This document shows positions 1 to 12,604 of a stretch of 64,000 nucleotides of DNA, piece by piece; within the stretch, counting starts at the first letter, position 1; every line of letters begins with the position of its first letter. The notes beneath the pieces are model-generated. The model was not told the origin of the DNA, did no database searches, and saw only the letters and a program-made list of their open reading frames with translations. Both the position numbers and the translations under genes were made by a program. Source of the stretch: Acestrorhynchus altus (Eukaryota > Chordata > Actinopteri > Characiformes > Acestrorhynchidae); assembly GCA_034509495.1 (NCBI GenBank), contig CM067504.1, positions 39,469,971 through 39,533,970 on the forward strand, in the 5' to 3' direction.

Positions 1-1574
1 AAAAAAAAAAAAAAAAAGGAGAAGAAGAAGGAAAAAAATGGGAGCTCCTCTTTGTGAGACCCATTCACAGCGATTTGTCCCCCTTTGTAGTACTAATTAT
101 GTGCCAAAGTAGGATAACAGAAGTTCTCAACTCGACCATTATGCCAGCACAAAAAAGGAGACGCATACAAGAAGCTGATCACTTTGGAATTAGCAAACAT
201 GATACTATACGAGGAAAAGAAAAAAAAAAAAATCATTAATACCGTCAGGGATTAGAGGTTCTGATTAAAGGGTAGCTTTTACCGTATGCAAATTAGTGAT
301 AGGCATTTATCAGTGGCTGGCCAAGCTGTCTTAGCTGCAAAGCCACATATGTTTTTTAGCTGATTAAAAAACTGCTTGAAGTTGCAGGCCTTTTTAATGG
401 GGGGGAGGAAGAAAGAGAGAGAGAAAGGAAGAGGGGAAAAAGAGAAGGAGGGAGTGAAAGAGAGACGGCAGGGAGAGAAACAGAGTGTGCGTGCGGCGAT
501 CAACTCATTTCCTTTTGGCCGAATTCCCGCGATTGCTCAGAGCGTTTGCCTTAATTCCCTCTTTTATTAAGCACTTTCTTTTGTACATAATTAAAACATT
601 TCTCAAGTGAGCATGTGCAAGCGTGTTGTTTGTGCACACTCTTGTGTGTGTACCTACCCCCACACCCCCCCCCCTTTTTTTTTTTCTCTTTATCCACAAA
701 CATATACATGGATCTGTTTCTCCTGAAACAGCCACAGAGGCTGCCACTGTTGTTCCAGCTCTTGTGTGAACAGAAAACAAGTTTAAAATAATGAATAGAG
801 GGGCGGAGCAGAGGCGAGAGTTTATCGCCAGTCCGCCATTGTCTGAGGTTCTGAGGCCCCCCCCCCCTTCCTTTATTATGTTCACCTTCCTATGGAGGTG
901 ACCCGCTTTGTGTTAACAAAGGGAAAGTGGGATGAAACTGAGCTCTCTCTCGCCTCTCGCCCGCTGCTGATAATGCCTCCGTTAGCCAGCAGCCGCTCTC
1001 CTCCTTGAGGGAGCACTTTAATTTATGCTTTTTCATCTCCCAGGGGCCTCGCCAGCACATGAACCCACTCAGTGCTCTAACGGGCTCAGAAAAGGGCCCG
1101 GCTCCACATGGGCTCAGGAGAAACTGCTGTGTCAAGCCCCCCCCCCACCCTATTCTTTTATGCCAGAGCAATGAGGAAACAAATAAAGTTATCTTTCTGC
1201 ACCCAGCACGGGATTTAATTAAGATATAATTGAAAACACAAGGTGGGGGAACCATAGCCTATAAATCAACTTCAGATTTCGCAATTCACTATCATTTGCA
1301 ATATCGTCAGTATTCTGGTTTTGAACAATTGGGTATCACTCACTGTGCTTTTGTCCCAAACCCCGAATCCACCACTTCCACCACGGCTGTCACATATCCA
1401 GAAAGGGTGGTGAACTATCCCTTTATTCTAACGAGTATTCAAATAAAAATGGTAAAGATCCCCATATGATTCTCTGTTTTCATTGGTTTGTTTTGGTTTA
1501 AAGGGGCTTTTAAAAGGGCATTTGAATGAAATCATATATAAAAGCTGTGAAACACACACGAGTGAATTCGCAGA
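1..1574. other. Non-coding stretch, no gene seen
   Basis: Starts with poly-A, has a purine-only-like tract at 397-485 and a C-run followed by a T-run at 662-687. No open frame shows a known domain. Confidence 0.7.
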
Positions 1575-1744
1575 CCAGGGGGCAGTGAACACAGGTGCCC
1601 AGAGATGTGGGCAGCCCTATCAATGTCCCACAGGGAGCAGCAGGTGAAGTTAAGTGCCTTGCTCAAGGACACTTCAGTCATGTCCTGCCAGTTCAGGGAA
1701 TTGAACCGGCAACCTTCCAATCTCAAGGCTGGTTCCCTAAACAG
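1575..1744 (-). mobile_element. tRNA-derived SINE
   Basis: On the minus strand the order is a GGTTGCCGGTTCAATTCC box B (plus 1697-1707), a tail reading GTCCTTGAGCAAGGCACTTAA, then TCTGGGCACCTGTGTTCACTG and CCCC. This is the layout of a dispersed fish SINE with a tRNA-like head. The box A part is degenerate or absent. Confidence 0.7.
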
Positions 1745-1762
1745 CGTGCACTGGAAACGTAC

Positions 1763-2345
1763 CATGAATCTGCATGAATCTGCAAGCAGGTCAAAGTGTG
1801 TCCATTCGTAGCTGTGTGCCTACAGCAGCGTGGGACACTTTTACAGACCAGAGGAATTTGATCATGTGACTAAAAGTGCCTTTCAGGATTCGTAGTGTCG
1901 TAAATGCATTTTGACGCTTGTGCATGACTTACAAAGTGCTTTGCTCTTCACTCGGAATGTGCAAAAATCACTGACACAACAAGCACCTATAAAGCAACTA
2001 CTGTAACCTACAACTCCACCTAAACGAAACCTAACCCATACCAAAGCTCTAGCCCTAACCTTAACCATAACCCCTAGTAAAATGAAAATAAAATTGCATC
2101 CATTAATTCCATTAATGAAGAAAAGTAGCATAGTCTTCTGAATTAAATGAGGCCTGGTTTTGTGTATTCGGTCACTGTGAATTGTGAATTGCAAGACATA
2201 ATGGACATAATGATGCAGAAATGTGGACATAGACAAAATAGGAAACTGTATTGCATTGGCATAAATCCACCTCCAGCCTCTCATGCTGAAATTAGAAGTA
2301 TTAAAAACAACTAAAATCAAGAAATACATTGAAAATAGGCCTTTA
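1763..2345 (+). repeat. Dispersed repeat R2, copy 1
   Basis: TGAATCTGCAAGCAGGTCAA, CAGCAGCGTGGGACAC, TGTGACTAAAAGTGCCTTTC, AAAATCACTG and then a CCTAACC-rich stretch (2010-2075) recur in this order at 4735-5385. Spacing differs between copies. The minus-strand 157-codon open frame across 1883-2356 is explained by this repeat and has no domain signal. Confidence 0.6.
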
Positions 2346-4094
2346 AGATTGAACACAAGACGAATTTGAACAGATCTGGCTGCTTAATGGATTTTGTCTC
2401 GACACCAATATAACTAGTAACTGTACAATATGCCTTCAGACCAGCCCACCCAAAGAATTTGAACACCCACGAACAAATCCCCATTAAAATCAGATTTTAA
2501 ACAGTGCGTTTATTATTTTTTTTTGTATATTAAACCTTGTAATTTATACAACATAATTTATACTGATGCTATCATTTGATGTGATGAAGCTAAGTTTGCG
2601 AACAATAGTCATTTCTGCATAATGAAAGTGGCGCAGGCAAACGCATCATTGCACTATTTTAAGTGGGTGCTGTGCAATATGGCTGCGAAGAAGCGATTCA
2701 TGCATGTAGCATTATAAAATCGAAATAGTGTTTTCTCCCCGTTCAGTCACTGGGCTTCCAAGCAGGTGTGAGAGTAGATTAAGAAATGAAAGATATTTAG
2801 CTCAGATGAACTAACTGGTAGGTGAGCACAGGAGAAATTCACTTACCATGTGATGTGAACCAAATAAGAGGTTATTTTTAAAATGGCCTAGGAGTGTCCG
2901 AAAGAATGATAAGATTTCAAATAAACGGAGAAATAAAGCCAGTATTTGCGCAAGCAAGATAAACATTTGACTTTTTTTTCTTTCCCTCCGTGCTTTTTTC
3001 TATAGCGTGGAAATTCAAGGAAATGGGAGGAATGGAAGATTCGGAGGCCTTAAAGCCTTTTTAAATTCCAATTTGTGCTTAGACTGCTGTTTCTCAGCAT
3101 AAATATGTGTATACAAGGTATGGAGATAGGGCAGACGGACAGTTTAGGTTAGAATGGAGAGGTGGGAGTCAGCCCCCTCTAACCTCTTCTATCAAACACA
3201 ACTTGCTGATCAGCCACTTTCTTCATCTATCTGCCTCTCAGCATCTTTTGGACAAAATTAACCTATATGCAGGAATATGAAAAGTTTGCACAGGGCCTTA
3301 AATATGTCTCATCTTAAGGATAAAATTGGGAGGCAATACATTCTTATCAAACTAGAAATACAGATATTAAACAGAAATCTTACTGACTAGTTCATTTCAT
3401 AACATGCTTCAGTACACAGCTATGTCTCCTGAAATAAGCAGTAATGTTGCAGGACATTAACAAGAGCCAGAAACGGTATCAGTACTTATAAAAATAACAC
3501 TGAAGACTGCAAACAGACCAATCTGTGTGTTTATTCTGCCCTCCCTAATTTGCATGTATTAAACCCTTAATGTGATTATCTCATTACAGTCTGGGATAAT
3601 AAAACAGGCTCTAGTAGGTGAAGGTTGCATGGCTATCTTTAAGCTGAGGGCGGCAGACGAATCACAGAAGTAACGCAAAAGCAAGGAAGATGAAACCTAC
3701 GATAGTCTTCTTTTAAAACCCCTGTGTGCTCATTTTTCTCTTTTAACTATTATCTATAGTTTTGTAATGAATTTGCTGTGAACTGGCAGCGAAAAAAGAA
3801 AAAAAAAAACAATGTTGCTCTTTTCTGTGGAGAGATTTTTCTATTTTCTTCTGTAGAGTCCATCTGTTGGATTTAATCGGAAATAAAATATGATGGCAGG
3901 AAAAGAGAGACAAACGTATCCATTAGGGGGGACTCTACGGGAGACTCTGAAGTTCCATGTTCTACATAGAGTCCTCTGTCTTCATTCTTCATTTCTTCAA
4001 AATACTGGACACAAAAAAAACAGCATATATGTCCTTTATTATTTTTTTGTCTTTCATGAATGCATCACGTACCTTCTGTATGTACCCTCTCATT
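2346..4094. other. Non-coding stretch with a possible conserved block
   Basis: No gene or known repeat. The part at 3520-3680 (TAATTTGCATG, an octamer-like site; GTGATTATCTCATTACAGTC) is non-repetitive and rich in homeobox/POU-like sites, so it could be a regulatory element. That is a guess from composition. Confidence 0.5.

Positions 4095-4152
<58 letters not shown>
4095..4152. repeat. (TA)n microsatellite
   Basis: About 28 TA units with one interruption (TATAAATA near 4103). It touches the left edge of repeat R1. Confidence 0.97.
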
Positions 4153-4155
<3 letters not shown>

Positions 4156-4156
<1 letters not shown>

Positions 4157-4470
4157 TGCTATCCCTTCAGGACTTTTATTCTGAAATTTGGGTCAGTGAC
4201 ATCATTAACCCTGCGATATCTCTCGGATCAGTCAGAGTCTGTATGCAGGTTGACCATGTACACGTGGACAGAGCAGTAAACATGAACTGGGAGCTCCTTT
4301 GGATTTAACTCTATTGGAATCGAGATATATTTTTGTTGTTTTCCAAGCTGGATTGCTCGCATCCCACAATGAATCGACCATGATGGTAAATCTTGTAGTT
4401 TGTAACGGTTTGTGTACGACGAGTTACGAAGCCTGGACTACAGCAAGCAACCGCCCGCAAGAGTGGATCT
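4156..4470 (+). repeat. Dispersed repeat R1, unsplit copy
   Basis: Blocks in order: CTTCAGGACTTTTATTCTGA, GTGACATCATTAACCC, GATCAGTCAGAGTCTGTATG, GGACAGAGCAGTAAACATGA, CCAAGCTGGATTGCTCGC, GAGTTACGAAGCCTGGACTA. The same order is seen at 11.9-12.9 kb, inverted at 30.4 kb, and in part at 18.6 and 63.3 kb. I recognise it only by self-comparison. Confidence 0.7.
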
Positions 4471-4734
4471 CGGATTCTAAGAGATAACTGTAATAAATGT
4501 GCTATCAAGATCATATGGAGATTCCCCTTACAGTTCATATCTACACAGTCTAATGTTGCCTATTTAAGTGGCTTGGTGAGTTGGATCACCAGCTATCAGC
4601 TCATGGAATTGTGATGTAGTTAATTAAATCTTTTGATGTTGAATCTCTGAGGAAGAATGTTAGATGGACAAGGACATTTCTTTGATAAACCCTTGGTGTT
4701 TTCAGAAGACTGGTCTCCTATAGGAGATGTGTAA

Positions 4735-5400
4735 ATGTTCATGAACCTGCAAGCAGGTCAATATGTGGGCGTATGGACATATATACGTGTACAGCAGTGT
4801 GAGGTGCAATTCCAGGCCAGTGTGGTTTCAAGAGCAATTCTTACATGAGACTAAAAGGGCGTTTCGGGGGTCAAACACTGTATGGTAGATGCTTGTCGGG
4901 TGTTATGCATATGCTCAAATTAGTTTAGGAGGTAAATAGTGAAGACATGCAGAGTAGCTACTTCGTAATTTGTGCTGTACATGATAAAATCACTGGACCG
5001 AGCCCTTCTTTTATTTACTTTTAATTCTAATAACTCCTTAAAAGTGCATGATTGTTTCTTCAGTTCACGTATGATCGTATGAGTAAAGCTAAAGGCCATG
5101 TTTATTACAATCGAGTAGTAAATACACTAGTGGAATGCCACCAACGGGAGTACGAGTGACTGCTTTGCATCTCGCATTGCTTCGTGCTTCACCACCTGTT
5201 CACTGTTTAAGCCTCTGTGTGTTCTGGGTTGAAGCTGAATCTACTCCAGAAAGCATTACATCATGCAAGAATGCAACGATTTGAACAGAGAAAGTTATGA
5301 AGTAGTGCAATTATATGATCTGAACCTCCACCTGAACCTAAATCGAACCTAAACCTAACCGTTATCCAGTAAAATCGGTAACAAGTCACCATTCTTCTTA
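4735..5400 (+). repeat. Dispersed repeat R2, copy 2
   Basis: TGAACCTGCAAGCAGGTCAA, CAGCAGTGTGAGG, ATGAGACTAAAAGGGCGTTT, AAAATCACTGGACC and an AACCTAAACCTAACC stretch (5321-5361) match copy 1. An extra 300 bases or so lie between the middle and the CCTAAC part. Confidence 0.6.
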
Positions 5401-7119
5401 GCATGGATGAAAGGGTGAGTTATGTATATTAGTGGATGGGAGGACATGGTCAATCACAAGCAGGTCCCAGAAAATGTAAATGCGTAATGTGAAGACGGAT
5501 TAAATAGGATCCTGCATTGATTTTTAGATATAGATATATTTTTATTTTTGTTTTTTGATTAAAAATGCTTTGTAAAAACCTTTGGTTCCCTTTTTAAACC
5601 TAATAAAGTCCATAAACCACTGCTGGTCATAGACTTGCATCCATCACTCCTACAATCTAAGAATGAGTCAAACTGTTTTTGCACTGTTTTTGATGTCAGT
5701 GCTGAATAAGTTGTTAGGATGCAATAAATGCCAAGGACATTAAAAGATTAACCTGCAGGTGTGAACCTACTGTTACATACTGTTGATTGGTTACTTTCCC
5801 AAGTTTGGATTTTGTACAACTGCTGCTCAGAAGATCTGAATCATGTAGTTTAAACCAATTTTATATCTAAAAAAAATGCAGACTTGATATTAAGTTTTAA
5901 GTTTCAATAGAATTCCTATTTAAATGATCGGGTTTTAATAGGATCAAGAGGTGAGGGATGCAATGAGGCTCTATCCATCAGCATTGCTGATTATAAACAT
6001 AAAAGACTGCACTGTAAGAAGCTGTGCATCTTTTTCTTTTAAAAACACAGATTACAGGTAACAAACCTCATCATTTTTCAATTTCAGGTCAAGGTTAAAT
6101 TGGGCCGTCTGTGTAATTGGGCCTACCTGTCTTGGTAATGACCACGCAGAACATATTAAAAGGAGCAAATAAGCTCCGGATGAGATCAGCCCTGTGCCCT
6201 GAACACCACAAACCCCATAATCAACATCTAAAGGTCCAGACATATTAACACTTATTTAAAGTAAACTGATATCTAAGCTATTGCTGATTTGCAAAGAGCC
6301 AGGACATTGGCAATGACCATCCTGGCCTGCTGTGTGCACATTCAATTCTGCAGAGGACTAAGGCTTCAATGGCGGTAAACATCTGAAAGACGATGCACTG
6401 TTAATGACACTCAGGTGTCGCGAGATATTTTCTTTCACAAACCTCATTCCTTAATTAACACTTGGGTCGCTGCTGTGTCAGGATTACGCCTTTCTATTGA
6501 TCATGATGTGTAGACTACAGCAGCTGCTGGCGGTAGTCAAAATATCAATAGTGCAGAAATTACTTAACTCCACCTGGAATAGGAGCTTCATTAACCTTTT
6601 ATACCCCCCACACAAATAAAGCCTTTCTCTCTTTCCAGAATCCAATGACATAAATTGCATCCAGTTTTTGGTGAATGCGCACAATAAAGCAGCTTCAAGG
6701 AGAACGTCTAAAGAAATAAAATAAAATTTCCCATTAAATGTTAAGAATTCAAACAACTCTTACATCTTTAACATGTTATAATTTAGATGATTTATACAAG
6801 AAATGGGTTAGTGTAACACACAAACACTGGTGTTTTCAAAGAAAATGAAACCCAATAAAGTTAAAAAATAAATAAATATATATATATATATATATAAAAG
6901 CAATTTTCTGACTTTTTTGGCCATGTTGATGTCACAGAAATGAGTTCTTTATACATAACTATTATCATCCATCTGAGAGCAGGTGTTATGGCCTTCACAG
7001 ATTAGTCTTAGGGTCAAATTTTCAGTATTTAATAATAAAAGTCTTTCAGACTGGTTGAGTGTGAAATGTAGCATTTTAGAGACCGACTCACTGTCCCAAA
7101 AGTTTAACATTAGCCTTTT
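5401..7119. other. Non-coding stretch, no gene seen
   Basis: AT-rich, with a short TA run at 6876-6896. No domain or element recognised. Confidence 0.6.
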
Positions 7120-7690
7120 TCCATTCCACAACCACCTTTGATGTGTGGTTCAGGTTATTGTTGGAACACTCACTTGCATCCAAGTTCCAACCATGGTTTG
7201 AGATGAAGCTGAAGAATTCTGAGGTAATCCTCCTTCTACATTATTCCATCCACTTTGTGCAATGTACCAGTTCCACTTGCAGCAAAACAGCCCAAGAGCA
7301 TGATCCTATCACCACCATGCTTAACAGTTTGTATACGGTTCTTGGGGTTGAAGGTCTCACCTTTACTCCTCCAAACATGCCTGTGGATATGGTGGCCAAA
7401 CAACCTTAATGTGACCACGCAAATGTTTGTTCTAGAAGGGTTTTTTTTTTTGTTTAGCTGGTCATTTACAAAGCTTAATTGAGATGAAGGCTTTCAAACA
7501 AAACCTTTTTCTGTGGGAACAGAGAAGCTACTTGTGGTGGTCCATCAAGCCCACTAACGGGAAGTTAGTAGCAAGTAAAAAGACCCCCAAATTAGTCACT
7601 TAAGTGTATGAATGTATATTTTTGACCCTGTATGTATAGATTTGACCCTACGAAACCTTCTGCAGCAAAAATAAATAAATAAATAAATAA
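7120..7690 (-). mobile_element. Tc1-like transposon relic, second family
   Basis: The minus strand from 7418 encodes LRLFGHHIHRHVWRSKGET, then IQTVKHGGDRIMLLGCFAAS and GTGTLHKVDGIM before a stop, followed in frame by YLRILQLHLKPWLELGCK. This is the middle of a Tc1-like transposase; both the helix-turn-helix and the final Glu region are gone. GTATGAATGTATATTTTTGACCC at 7606-7628 looks like the decayed end of such an element. Confidence 0.8.
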
Positions 7691-9855
7691 AACCTAAATA
7701 AATAAATCTACCAAATTCTTAATTTATTTAAAAAAATCTATTTTATTTGGATTTTTAAAGATGCACACTTATTCTGCACCAGAAAAACTGAAACAAACAA
7801 GGACACAGATTGTGATAAAAACCTATGTTGACTCTGTTTGAATTAACTGCACCCTATGATGACCATACGGTCACCTAAACTCACTCCACTCCACTCCTTT
7901 TTTAATGACCCAAACTAATTACCCTTACCTGTGCATGTTCTGCTGGGGACTTCTTAAAGCGACAGTACACCAGCAAGAGGATATACTTGAATAGAGAGAC
8001 AAAAATCAAAGACATCAGAAGACAAATAACATCAAAACCAATTCAAAACATACAATTTTGATCCGAACTTTTACAGAACACTTTTCAGATTGAGTTCCTC
8101 CTTCATTCCCGTAGGAAACAAAGAAAAAGAACAAACTTCACAAATCCTCTGTAATAATCGTTTGCTCAGATTGGCCCATGCATGACGGTCTGTGTCCCAT
8201 ATCCACAGCATTGCCCAGATCATCTTCAGAGTTGTGCTTGATACCATTTAGAACTGCATATATAACTGTTCGTGATGCAGCTCAGTGTTTAGATTAAACA
8301 CTCATGACACCGACCTCCTATCAATGTTCTGTGTGGCTATAAGTTTAAAACAGAACATTTTACACCAAATTGGTCCTCGTGTGTATCTCACCAATGCAAT
8401 CATTCAGAAATGCACTGGAAAACCCTTTTAACAATGTATTAAAAGTAACAAAAGTCTCAATTAAACTCAGGAGAGTAATCAAATCAAAGAAGCCATGCAA
8501 ACGTGCTCCACTTATCATCATCCCAACACAGGGTTAACTACGCAATGAAGGAGGAACAAACTGAAAATGCCAGATATCCTATAGTCTAAGAGACCATTGG
8601 TTGCCTTGAATAGTCTGGAGGAGAAGGCCTAAATAGCAAGGCCACAGAAATACATTGAAAGAGCCTATTGTCAGTAATAAAAAAACATACCCTCATTCTC
8701 CCAAGGACGTCTAATTAGCAGTCAACAGCTGAGACCATTTCAAATGGTAATATTTTTGTCCTTTAAATGTTTTATAGACATGTCCTATACTTCCACACAC
8801 AATTGCATTTTCTTAGGGAGCTTTTGTTCCCCAAGTCCCTTTTTATTTGCATGCATGTGGGCATTTTTGTGAGTCAATGTACTAAATTGAAATCTCATCA
8901 CACAATGGTCAAGTGGAGGGATGGTGAAATGAAAGAAAGGAGGAAAAAAAAAGAAAAAAAAAAAACATGGAATACTACCAACCTACTAGAACCCCGAGAG
9001 CATTACGGCTTTGTCCATAATAGCGTGGTTCCTGATTTCATGTTGAAAAACGAAGCACAGATTACTTCTTTAACTCTTTAAGTTATTAAACATCTGAGAA
9101 CATCCAGAATTACCCGACGACAAGCGCCATCCATTATCATTCTAAAAGGCACTGCATACCTGATACGTGCATGGACTCGGGAAACTGTTCCTTGAAGAAA
9201 ACACGAATACGGTTCTTCACACAAAAACCGTGAACTGCCGAGTCAGTGGTTACTCTGCCTCGTGAACAAAAACAGTGTCGCAGCCATTAAAGAGTGAGAA
9301 CCACAGAGCTAAAGAAAAGCCACTTATTGTGGGTGCAGCTTTTCTGTTTGGCCTGATAAAATCAAATCTGTATGTAACAGAGATCCTAGCTCAGAGTGGT
9401 GGACCCAGTAGCCAGTCAAACAGCCAGTGAGTTAAGGCTTCACTATAAGCCTACTGTAAGATAACCTTTGAGTCAATGTGAAATGGTCACAGTGTGTGCA
9501 AGTGTGAAGAGACAGATTCGACAATGGCGAGTGCTGCTATATTCCACAAACTACAGCTCTGCAGCATCTATTAATCTTCTGTTCGGTTGAGAGGTACTCC
9601 GGGGTTGAGGACTTCTGAGACCAATTCTTCAATCACAGCTGGTCATAATACAGGATGTAACAATACAGAGTACATAGAGCATATACTGTAGAATAATGGT
9701 CTACTTCAGCGACAACACACCAACACTGTCTTGATGTCTCACAGGAAGCACCACATATATGGTGACCTTCAGACAGTTGAAAGTTTAGATTTTCCTTTTT
9801 CTGCTATTTTAAATGTATTTGCAGTCACGTTATCATGTTCTATGAAGCTATTGCA

Positions 9856-9897
9856 TATTATATATATATATATATACACATATATATATATATATAA
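9856..9897. repeat. (TA)n microsatellite
   Basis: TA units with a central CACA. Confidence 0.93.
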
Positions 9898-10030
9898 TGT
9901 GCAAATATATGATGCTTATAAATATATGATATTCAAATATATGTACATATATGTACTTTATACATGTGTATTAGTGTCATGTTAAAATCTTAAAACCAAA
10001 TTCCAAATTTGCTTTGTCTCTCCCATAAAC

Positions 10031-10032
10031 AA

Positions 10033-10067
<35 letters not shown>

Positions 10068-10071
10068 ATAT
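10031..10071. repeat. (AAAT)n microsatellite
   Basis: Ten AAAT units. A shorter AAAT run lies at 7669-7692. Confidence 0.93.
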
Positions 10072-11854
10072 AAATCTTTCTAAAGAAATAATGCTTTTTT
10101 GATGGAAACCTCAGAAAACATTGATATATTATAATGTAACTCATTTTTATTTGACTTTTTTTATCTAACTCTCAAATAATTCCTAAAAAGAAACTAATTC
10201 TTTAAAATCGGAGTGTTTCTTTGACCTTTCAAAGACGTATTTAAAAATAAGACATTAAGTAACACTCTGCATGTATGATTTCTATTCTGTATTACAGCTG
10301 GTGCATCATGAATACACTGTGGACAGCATCTTAAACAATACAATATAAAACAAAATGAATAACTGATAACATCTCGTAATCTGTGCTGCCTTAGGCATCT
10401 GTACGTGTCTTGGCTAGTGCACAGATAATCCACCAGGGAGCAGAAACCACAAATCTGATTTTAGTTTCTTATTACTGCATTTAATTATTGTGTATTTAAT
10501 GTATTATATTGTATTATTATCATTTATATATTATTGAATCGTTATTGTAGATACGCATCACTCAACTATGTATCACATATGATTCATGTGGCTTTAAAGG
10601 GTTAAATAATAGGGAGACTACAGCATGAGACGTACTGGTGGAGATTAGTAAAGGCCTGAGAGAGTGGGCTCGGTCCCCACAGACTCATTAACACTTCCAC
10701 AAGATGGTCATTTTCCCTCAAATGTAATTAAGGCCGCAAACGATTCTGTCAAGCTTTTTTTCATAGCGTTCAAGGGAATAGGTCTCCAAAACGCACACAT
10801 ACATACACACACTCATCTGACAGAAACAACTTTTGCCAAGCATCCACCATTTGTTCGTTCCCCTCGAGGAAGCTCAAAAATCAATAATAGCACCATTTAC
10901 GATGAACATGGCCATATGACCTGTCCACCCCTTGTCTTCATCACTAGCCTCGTAGCTTAGGCTGGCTGCTGCTTTTCGCCCCGCTGGTGCCTTTGCACAC
11001 GTGCTACCCTTTTTACACTCATCGGGTCATTAGCATTACACTTCCGCTGACAGGCTTCTGACCTGGTGTCAGCAGGCTAACAGGGGCATCAAGAGAGGCA
11101 GAAACAGAGTGACGGTTCACAAACCCCTCAGTTATCCATTAACATCTGGAGGAGACAAAGAGGCCGAATGGCTTTAGTTTGTGTGAAAACCCTATGTGCC
11201 TTTATTTTTCTTTCGTTTTGCAATCGCATGCATGGATGGAGGGGTAAAGAGAGGGCTTTCATGGCAGAAAATGGCATTAGAGCTAATGACCCTGGGGGTC
11301 CCAGAGGAGCTCTTCATACTGAGGCCATTGGGGCTGACAGCCGACTACACTGATTATTAAATCAGTGGCTCTAAGTAAGGAGAAACAAGTGGTGTTCAAT
11401 TGTCTTGCAAAACGCAGCCAAAAAAATCACTTCACATTATTAATACCACTTCCAAAATCCACACTTAACCTCAAGGGCACTAGTTCTATTGTGCGGTCGG
11501 TTTTCATAGTTTGAAGTACTATTATTTGCCTAAAACGTACAAAGTATTTATAGGAGATTCTCATACATGCAAGGTAATGTTACATTCAGGAGATCATAAC
11601 CCATTCAAATTTGTCTTCATTTGAGATGAATATTAACAGAATATAGCTATTTGTATGAATCAAAAACTTTCCTTGACATAAGAGTTTTATATATTTCTGC
11701 TTGTAAGGACAATAGAAACAGCCAATAACATTCAGTGTGCTTTAGAGATGTGCAATAATAGAGAAAATGCAATAATTGTGGTGTTGAGTTCTTTATAATG
11801 ATTAGGTTTCAAATAAAGTCTTCATAATGGCCTTTATTATTTTTCATGTACAGA

Positions 11855-12000
11855 TCAGTATTGTCCCTTCTCAGGACTTTTATTCTGAAATTTGAAGACT
11901 GAGAGCAAAGAGAGCAAATATCCCCTCCCTTCTCTAATGTTTAAGCTCTCAATAACTGAATCACACATGCAACAATATGTCCTGCAGTTCCTAAAATATC
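11855..12000 (+). repeat. Repeat R1, left part of a split copy
   Basis: CTTCTCAGGACTTTTATTCT then GAAATTTG matches 4166-4192. In the 4-kb copy the next block (GACATCATTAACC) follows at once; here it is some 730 bp away, after a microsatellite and an RTE-like fragment. Confidence 0.65.
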
Positions 12001-12033
12001 AACAGCACACTGCTAGATATGAGTATATATAGC

Positions 12034-12035
<2 letters not shown>

Positions 12036-12111
<76 letters not shown>
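12036..12111. repeat. Compound (ATT)n(GTT)n microsatellite
   Basis: About 14 ATT units switch to 11 GTT units. It abuts the 3' side of the RTE-like fragment on the minus strand, so it may have grown from that element's 3' tail. Confidence 0.95.
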
Positions 12112-12119
12112 ATTAATAA

Positions 12120-12535
12120 TACTTCTACTTCCATTAATTGCTGTCCAGTCAATTCCGACACCTGGTGACCATATGGATAGTGTTCCTCCAGAATGTCTTA
12201 TCTTCTATTTGGGTCTTCAGGCATCTGAATGATTGATTCATTATTCCTTGGACTGCATCCCTCCATAGTTTTTCATCCTCTTCCTTTACATTCAACTCTT
12301 CCAAGCCTGATCTTCTCCAGTGAATTGATTCTTCTCATAATGTGTCCAGAGTAAGAGAACTTCAGCCTGACCATCTGGACTAGTCTTCTGTGCTGTCCAG
12401 CTACCAACTCTCAGAAGTCTTCTCCAACACCATAGTTCAAAGGCGTCTATATTTCTCCTGTCTCTCTTGTTCATTGTCCAGTTGTTATCATCAGCTCTTA
12501 GTGTTTTTACCAATAACATAGAAGGCAACATTTTT
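12120..12535 (-). mobile_element. RTE-like LINE fragment, C-terminal end of ORF
   Basis: The minus strand encodes RRNIDAFELWCWRRLLRV and WT, a signature found at the C-terminal end of RTE/BovB-type LINE polyproteins. After a frameshift it continues with IEDKTFWRNTIHMVTRCRN and a stop, which matches the usual end of such ORFs. No intact reading frame remains. It directly follows an ATT/GTT microsatellite (12036-12111) and both sit inside a split copy of dispersed repeat R1. Confidence 0.75.
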
Positions 12536-12604
12536 TACCTTTGATTCAGACAAGATCTTCCAGACCCAGAATCCTGCTAAAAAAGGCAGCATTTCTTACA
12601 TTTC

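Larger units (their letters stand above)
7691..11854. other. Non-coding stretch, no gene seen
   Basis: Contains the TA and AAAT microsatellites at 9.86 and 10.03 kb. The ORFs here have no domain signal and are short. Confidence 0.6.

Noticed and set aside
2010..2075. True interstitial telomere array
   Set aside because: Units are too degenerate and few, and the run recurs inside a second repeat copy.
1883..2356. 157-codon open frame on minus
   Set aside because: It lies in dispersed repeat R2 and reads through its telomere-like run; the second copy has no matching frame.
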